From JAWSVE01 sp033852115 (GTDB lineage Bacteria > Pseudomonadota > Gammaproteobacteria > Pseudomonadales > Cellvibrionaceae), in NCBI GenBank assembly GCA_033852115.1, contig JAWSVE010000008.1, positions 682,001 through 746,000 on the forward strand: a stretch of DNA of 64,000 bases. The letters run 5' to 3'. The position numbers were made by a program, and so were the translations under genes. The notes under the pieces are model-generated. The model saw nothing but the letters and a program-made list of their open reading frames with translations. It made no database searches and was not told the origin of the DNA. Below, in pieces: positions 61,009 to 64,000 of this stretch. How positions within the stretch are numbered: position 1 is the first letter of the stretch; every line of letters starts with the position of its first letter.

Positions 61009-63429
61009 ATGAGCGACACGCGAAACGATCCAAACCGGCCACACCTCCATGCAGTAGGGCAATTCCCTGAGGCTAAAGCCGTTGAACACCTCAAGCACTT
61101 GCAGAAAGTCTGCGCAGACCACTGCGAAGATGTTTTCATGAAATTTTTCAAGGCCCTGGATGAGAAGCTTCTAGAGTTTGCGGATGGTGCTAAAACCAAT
61201 CAAGAAGCGACCAAGCTTCAAGAGACCGTGCGGGAATTCCGCATTAACGGAAAAAACCTTAAGCAGTTTTTTATCACCACAACCGCAGAAGGTTTCGTAA
61301 AGTTTAAAAATAAAAAACTTAATACCCGCACCGGCGAAGAAAAATACCGTGGTGATATGCTGTCGTTGGTCGATAACGAAGACCTAGAAGAAACAATCGC
61401 TATATCGTCTGTTGCTCGACGAGCCGAGGAAGCTTATGGCGAGGAGTTGTGGTGTCTTAATCAGCGTTTCGCGGTGCTGATTAATGGTGAGACGGTCCAA
61501 GAATATAACAATCCCGTTAGCCCCATCCAGTTTTGCGAAGCACTGCGCAAGGGCATGCAAAAGCTCTCTATTGATACTAAATCAAAGATTATTGCCTACA
61601 AAATCTTTGATAATGTTTTTATTGCGCGTTTAAAAGAAATATTGGACGACGTTAATCGTTATTTTATCAATCAAGAAATACTACCTGGAATTACCCGCAG
61701 CACGCATGCGGCTAGCGATGCGGTAGATCTACCATTGCCAGGTTTCGATTCCGCTGGTGCAACTCAAACTCAGCCCCCTGCGTCGCCGCAGTCTAATCCG
61801 CGACCGGTTAATCAGGGGGAAGCTCCGGCACGGCCCCCCGGCTTTGCGCAGGCGCTTCCACAATCAAACGTCGTGCAGACTCCTGTTGCCGGCGGGCCAA
61901 CAGAGCAATACCAAGGTCAGCTAGTCGACGCAATTCGCACCTTGCAAAATCACATCGCGATGGGTGACCCAGCGGCCGCACAACAAGGTGCCGCGCCTTC
62001 AGGTTACAACCAAAGCCCAGGCGGCGCAGCTGCACCCAATGGTGTGGCGCCTTCTGGTGCTGGAACTGGAGCGGTTGCGTACTCTAATCAACAGCTTGTC
62101 ACCGCACTGCAAACCTTACAAGGGCAGGCGTTATCCAATACGGCGGTATTTTCAGACGCAACTGAAAATCAGGCCCAGGTTGTTACTCCGATTGATATCA
62201 ACGCCGCTAGCCAACAATTAACGGAGCAACTGAAAGAAGAATCCAAAGATGGCGAGCTTGATGGTATGGATATGCATACCATCGAGTTGGTGGGTATGTT
62301 GTTTGAATACATGCTGTCTGACGAAAATCTGCCGGATTCCATCAAAGCTATCCTAAGTTATTTACATACGCCGTTCTTAAAGGTTGCGTTTCTTGATAGT
62401 TCCTTTTTTGAAAAAGCTGAGCACCCGGCTCGTTTGTTGCTAAATTCCTTGGCGGAAGCGGGTTCGAAATGGGTGAGTAACGATGGCTCATCGCAATATG
62501 AAATTTACACCAAGGTAAAACAAATTGTCTCACGGGTTTTAGAAGACTTTGAAAAAGATGTGCGGTTGTTCGCGGAGCTGTTATTAGAGTTTAGCTCCTA
62601 TGTTAAAAAGATTTCTCGCCGACAAGACTTGATGGAAAAGCGTGCGCTTGAAAAAGTGCAAGGTGAAGAGAAATTACGCGAAGTAAAAATACGCGTTAAC
62701 AATGAAGTGCGGTCACGAACAGATGGTAAAGAATTGCCATCAGCGATCTTATTGTTGCTGTTGCAACCATGGTCTGATTACCTGGCATTTTTGCTGCTGC
62801 GTTATGGTGATGAATCTGAATTGTGGCAAAAGGCATTAAAAGCGATTGATGACGTTCTTTGGAGTATCCAGCCTAAAACGGACCCCAAAGAAAAAGCCAA
62901 GCAAATGGATCTGCATGACGATTTACTCGACGTTATTGAAAACGGTTTCGAAACAATTGGCTATGATCAAACAAAAGGGAAAAAGCTTGTAGAGGCAGTA
63001 TTGTCGCTACAGGAGCAAGCGATGCAAAGCCGTAAAGTGGCGCCAGCTCCTGAGCCTGAGCGGGAAGAGTTGGAAGCTAAGGCGGCTGAAAAAGCAGGTC
63101 ACGTTCAAGAGCCTGAAGAAAAGCCCACACCAGAAGAAGAAAAAATGGTTGAGAACTTAAAAATGATTGAGTTCGGGACTTGGTTTGAGTTCGACGGTGG
63201 AAAACGCTTGAAAGTCGCTTGGTATAACTCGAAAACCATGCACTACATGCTGGTAGATCAAATGGGTAAAAAAGTAGCCATGAAGTCTGGTTTAGCCTTG
63301 GCAAGAATGATGTTGTCCGGTGAAGCTAAAGTTATTGCAGGAAGCACCAAACCATTCTTCGAGCGTGCGCTAGAAAATATTTTCCAAAGCCTTAATGCGA
63401 GAGCGGAGGCTGTTGCCCCGGAGAAATAA
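61009..63429 (+). CDS. DUF1631 family protein
   Basis: 806 residues, cytosolic, no membrane segment. N-terminal helical domain (about 20-230: CADHCEDVFMKFFKALDEKL, LSLVDNEDLEETIAISSVA), Pro/Gln/Ala-rich linker (about 250-390), C-terminal DUF1631 helices (about 410-660: MDMHTIELVGMLFEYMLSDE, FLKVAFLDSSFFEKAEHPARLLLN, given as FLKVAFLDSSFFEKAEHPAR) and a small terminal domain with PilZ-like strands (GTWFEFDGGKRLKVAWYN). Common in motile gammaproteobacteria; role unknown but linked to c-di-GMP. The next gene starts 1 bp after its stop. Confidence 0.9.
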   Translation: MSDTRNDPNRPHLHAVGQFPEAKAVEHLKHLQKVCADHCEDVFMKFFKALDEKLLEFADGAKTNQEATKLQETVREFRINGKNLKQFFITTTAEGFVKFKNKKLNTRTGEEKYRGDMLSLVDNEDLEETIAISSVARRAEEAYGEELWCLNQRFAVLINGETVQEYNNPVSPIQFCEALRKGMQKLSIDTKSKIIAYKIFDNVFIARLKEILDDVNRYFINQEILPGITRSTHAASDAVDLPLPGFDSAGATQTQPPASPQSNPRPVNQGEAPARPPGFAQALPQSNVVQTPVAGGPTEQYQGQLVDAIRTLQNHIAMGDPAAAQQGAAPSGYNQSPGGAAAPNGVAPSGAGTGAVAYSNQQLVTALQTLQGQALSNTAVFSDATENQAQVVTPIDINAASQQLTEQLKEESKDGELDGMDMHTIELVGMLFEYMLSDENLPDSIKAILSYLHTPFLKVAFLDSSFFEKAEHPARLLLNSLAEAGSKWVSNDGSSQYEIYTKVKQIVSRVLEDFEKDVRLFAELLLEFSSYVKKISRRQDLMEKRALEKVQGEEKLREVKIRVNNEVRSRTDGKELPSAILLLLLQPWSDYLAFLLLRYGDESELWQKALKAIDDVLWSIQPKTDPKEKAKQMDLHDDLLDVIENGFETIGYDQTKGKKLVEAVLSLQEQAMQSRKVAPAPEPEREELEAKAAEKAGHVQEPEEKPTPEEEKMVENLKMIEFGTWFEFDGGKRLKVAWYNSKTMHYMLVDQMGKKVAMKSGLALARMMLSGEAKVIAGSTKPFFERALENIFQSLNARAEAVAPEK

Positions 63430-63430
63430 C

Positions 63431-63787
63431 ATGGAACCGTTGTCGCCAGGTCAGGAAAAGCGCCGCTTAAAACGGCACACGCTCACTGGCTCGGTAAATG
63501 TATACGACCGTGCTAGTAAAGCCTTTCTCGGCCAAGTGGTTAATATTCATCGAGAAGGGTTAATGATGATGGGCAATTTCCCGTACAAGGAAGGTACGAT
63601 CTACAAAATAGACTTACACCTCCCCGAGCCCATTGGCGACACACAGTTAATTCCTATGTCTATCGACTGCCTCTGGACCAGAGATGAAGATGCTAATAGA
63701 TCTTATTGGGTAGGTTGCAGTATTTCTAGTATCGAGCCTTCAGCGCTTGAAAGTTTAGACAAGCTCATTGACGCGATGACTGTCTGA
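63431..63787 (+). CDS. PilZ-like domain protein
   Basis: 118 residues from ATG 63431. PilZ R-x-x-x-R is present (R11-R12-L-K-R15), but the second motif reads N38-x-H40-x-x-G43 where (D/N)xSxxG is expected, so c-di-GMP affinity may be altered. Rest: beta strands GTIYKIDLHLPEP, SIDCLWTRDE, YWVGCSI. Starts 1 bp after the DUF1631 stop, so the two are coupled and likely work together. Confidence 0.85.
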   Translation: MEPLSPGQEKRRLKRHTLTGSVNVYDRASKAFLGQVVNIHREGLMMMGNFPYKEGTIYKIDLHLPEPIGDTQLIPMSIDCLWTRDEDANRSYWVGCSISSIEPSALESLDKLIDAMTV

Positions 63788-63827
63788 CCTCTGTAGAGTT
63801 TTTCGCTCTAGCTTTTTTCACTTTAGC

Positions 63828-64000
63828 TTAAAGACACCCTAATTCTTGCATCGCGCATGCGAGCCTTTCTATACCTTCGACAATAGTGGCTTGGTCGACG
63901 CAGGAGTAGTTCAAGCGAAGTGTGTTTTTATGTGTTTGGTTGATATAGAAAGGATCACCGGGTACAAACAAAACTTTCTTCTCCGCGGCTATTTCGAACA
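63828..64000 (-). CDS. Class I/II PLP aminotransferase, C-terminal end only
   Basis: 56 codons visible, running in from the right edge. The reading KKVLFVPGDPFYIN, NTLRLNYSCVD, IVEGIERLACAM is the C-terminal domain of 2-aminoadipate/aromatic-type aminotransferases (MocR/ARO8-like), where the Arg in TLRLNYS binds the substrate carboxylate. Not readable beyond the window. The 40 bp before PilZ hold only a weak hairpin (TAGAG/CTCTA) with T run. Confidence 0.8.
   Translation of the reverse strand, partial: FEIAAEKKVLFVPGDPFYINQTHKNTLRLNYSCVDQATIVEGIERLACAMQELGCL

Noticed and set aside
1..64000. tRNA, rRNA or CRISPR array
   Set aside because: No cloverleaf, rRNA blocks or regularly spaced direct repeats were noticed by eye; a covariance-model scan would be needed to exclude small RNAs.

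Overview
The window looks like chromosome of an aerobic, probably marine gammaproteobacterium (a Cellvibrionales/Spongiibacteraceae-like lineage is my best guess, from gene content only). Pointers are a two-gene methionine synthase next to metF, CheX, DUF815, DUF2164 and DUF1631 proteins, quinoprotein dehydrogenases, CoA-thioester catabolism genes with a DUF35/thiolase pair, and a PBP1B locus. Genes are dense on both strands, with no rRNA, tRNA or CRISPR array seen. Both ends cut a gene: metF on the left and a PLP aminotransferase on the right.

Layout. 1-4600: metF and a split metH (homocysteine-methyltransferase half, then folate/cobalamin/activation half). 4758-12135: signalling and small genes (CheX, MarR, DUF815 ATPase, STAS protein, GAF-PAS-GGDEF-EAL protein, small membrane proteins). 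12149-19665: DUF2520 oxidoreductase-like protein, malonyl-CoA synthetase-like enzyme, B3-type metallo-beta-lactamase fold protein, spondin-domain protein, cold-shock protein, a lipase-chaperone-like protein and a secreted PL3 pectate lyase. 19765-23152 (minus): an ECF-type sigma factor operon ending in an outer-membrane barrel candidate. 23410-25094: two YbjQ proteins and an M48 protease.

25091-30705 is a CoA-dependent catabolic locus: enoyl-CoA hydratase, SDR, acyl-CoA ligase and TetR on the minus strand, facing a DUF35/thiolase pair across an inverted repeat that is probably the TetR operator. 30894-35380 encodes three consecutive exported proteins (tandem CMD-domain lipoprotein, PQQ/cytochrome c dehydrogenase, double VOC protein), followed by an AraC regulator. 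36987-43191 holds three more lipase-chaperone-like proteins with an SGNH hydrolase, a formylglycine-generating-enzyme-like lipoprotein and an Lnt paralogue, all predicted to be in the envelope.

43559-51918: CBS protein, FKBP, membrane glucose dehydrogenase, EamA-like half transporter, DUF748 protein and YdeP-type molybdoenzyme. 51919-54859 is the clearest accessory patch: an AT-rich membrane-protein gene between attC-like core sites, a group II intron with its reverse transcriptase, and a 27-bp inverted repeat. 54860-64000: FtsH, adenosine kinase, PBP1B, TPR lipoprotein, DUF1631 and PilZ-like proteins.

The most unusual signal is a set of four divergent lipase-secretion-chaperone-like proteins in 26 kb with no recognisable true lipase. 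Three share a membrane anchor, a WQW motif and a G-N-V-V-x-D block, and none has the classical RxxFDY(F/C)LSAxGE signature.
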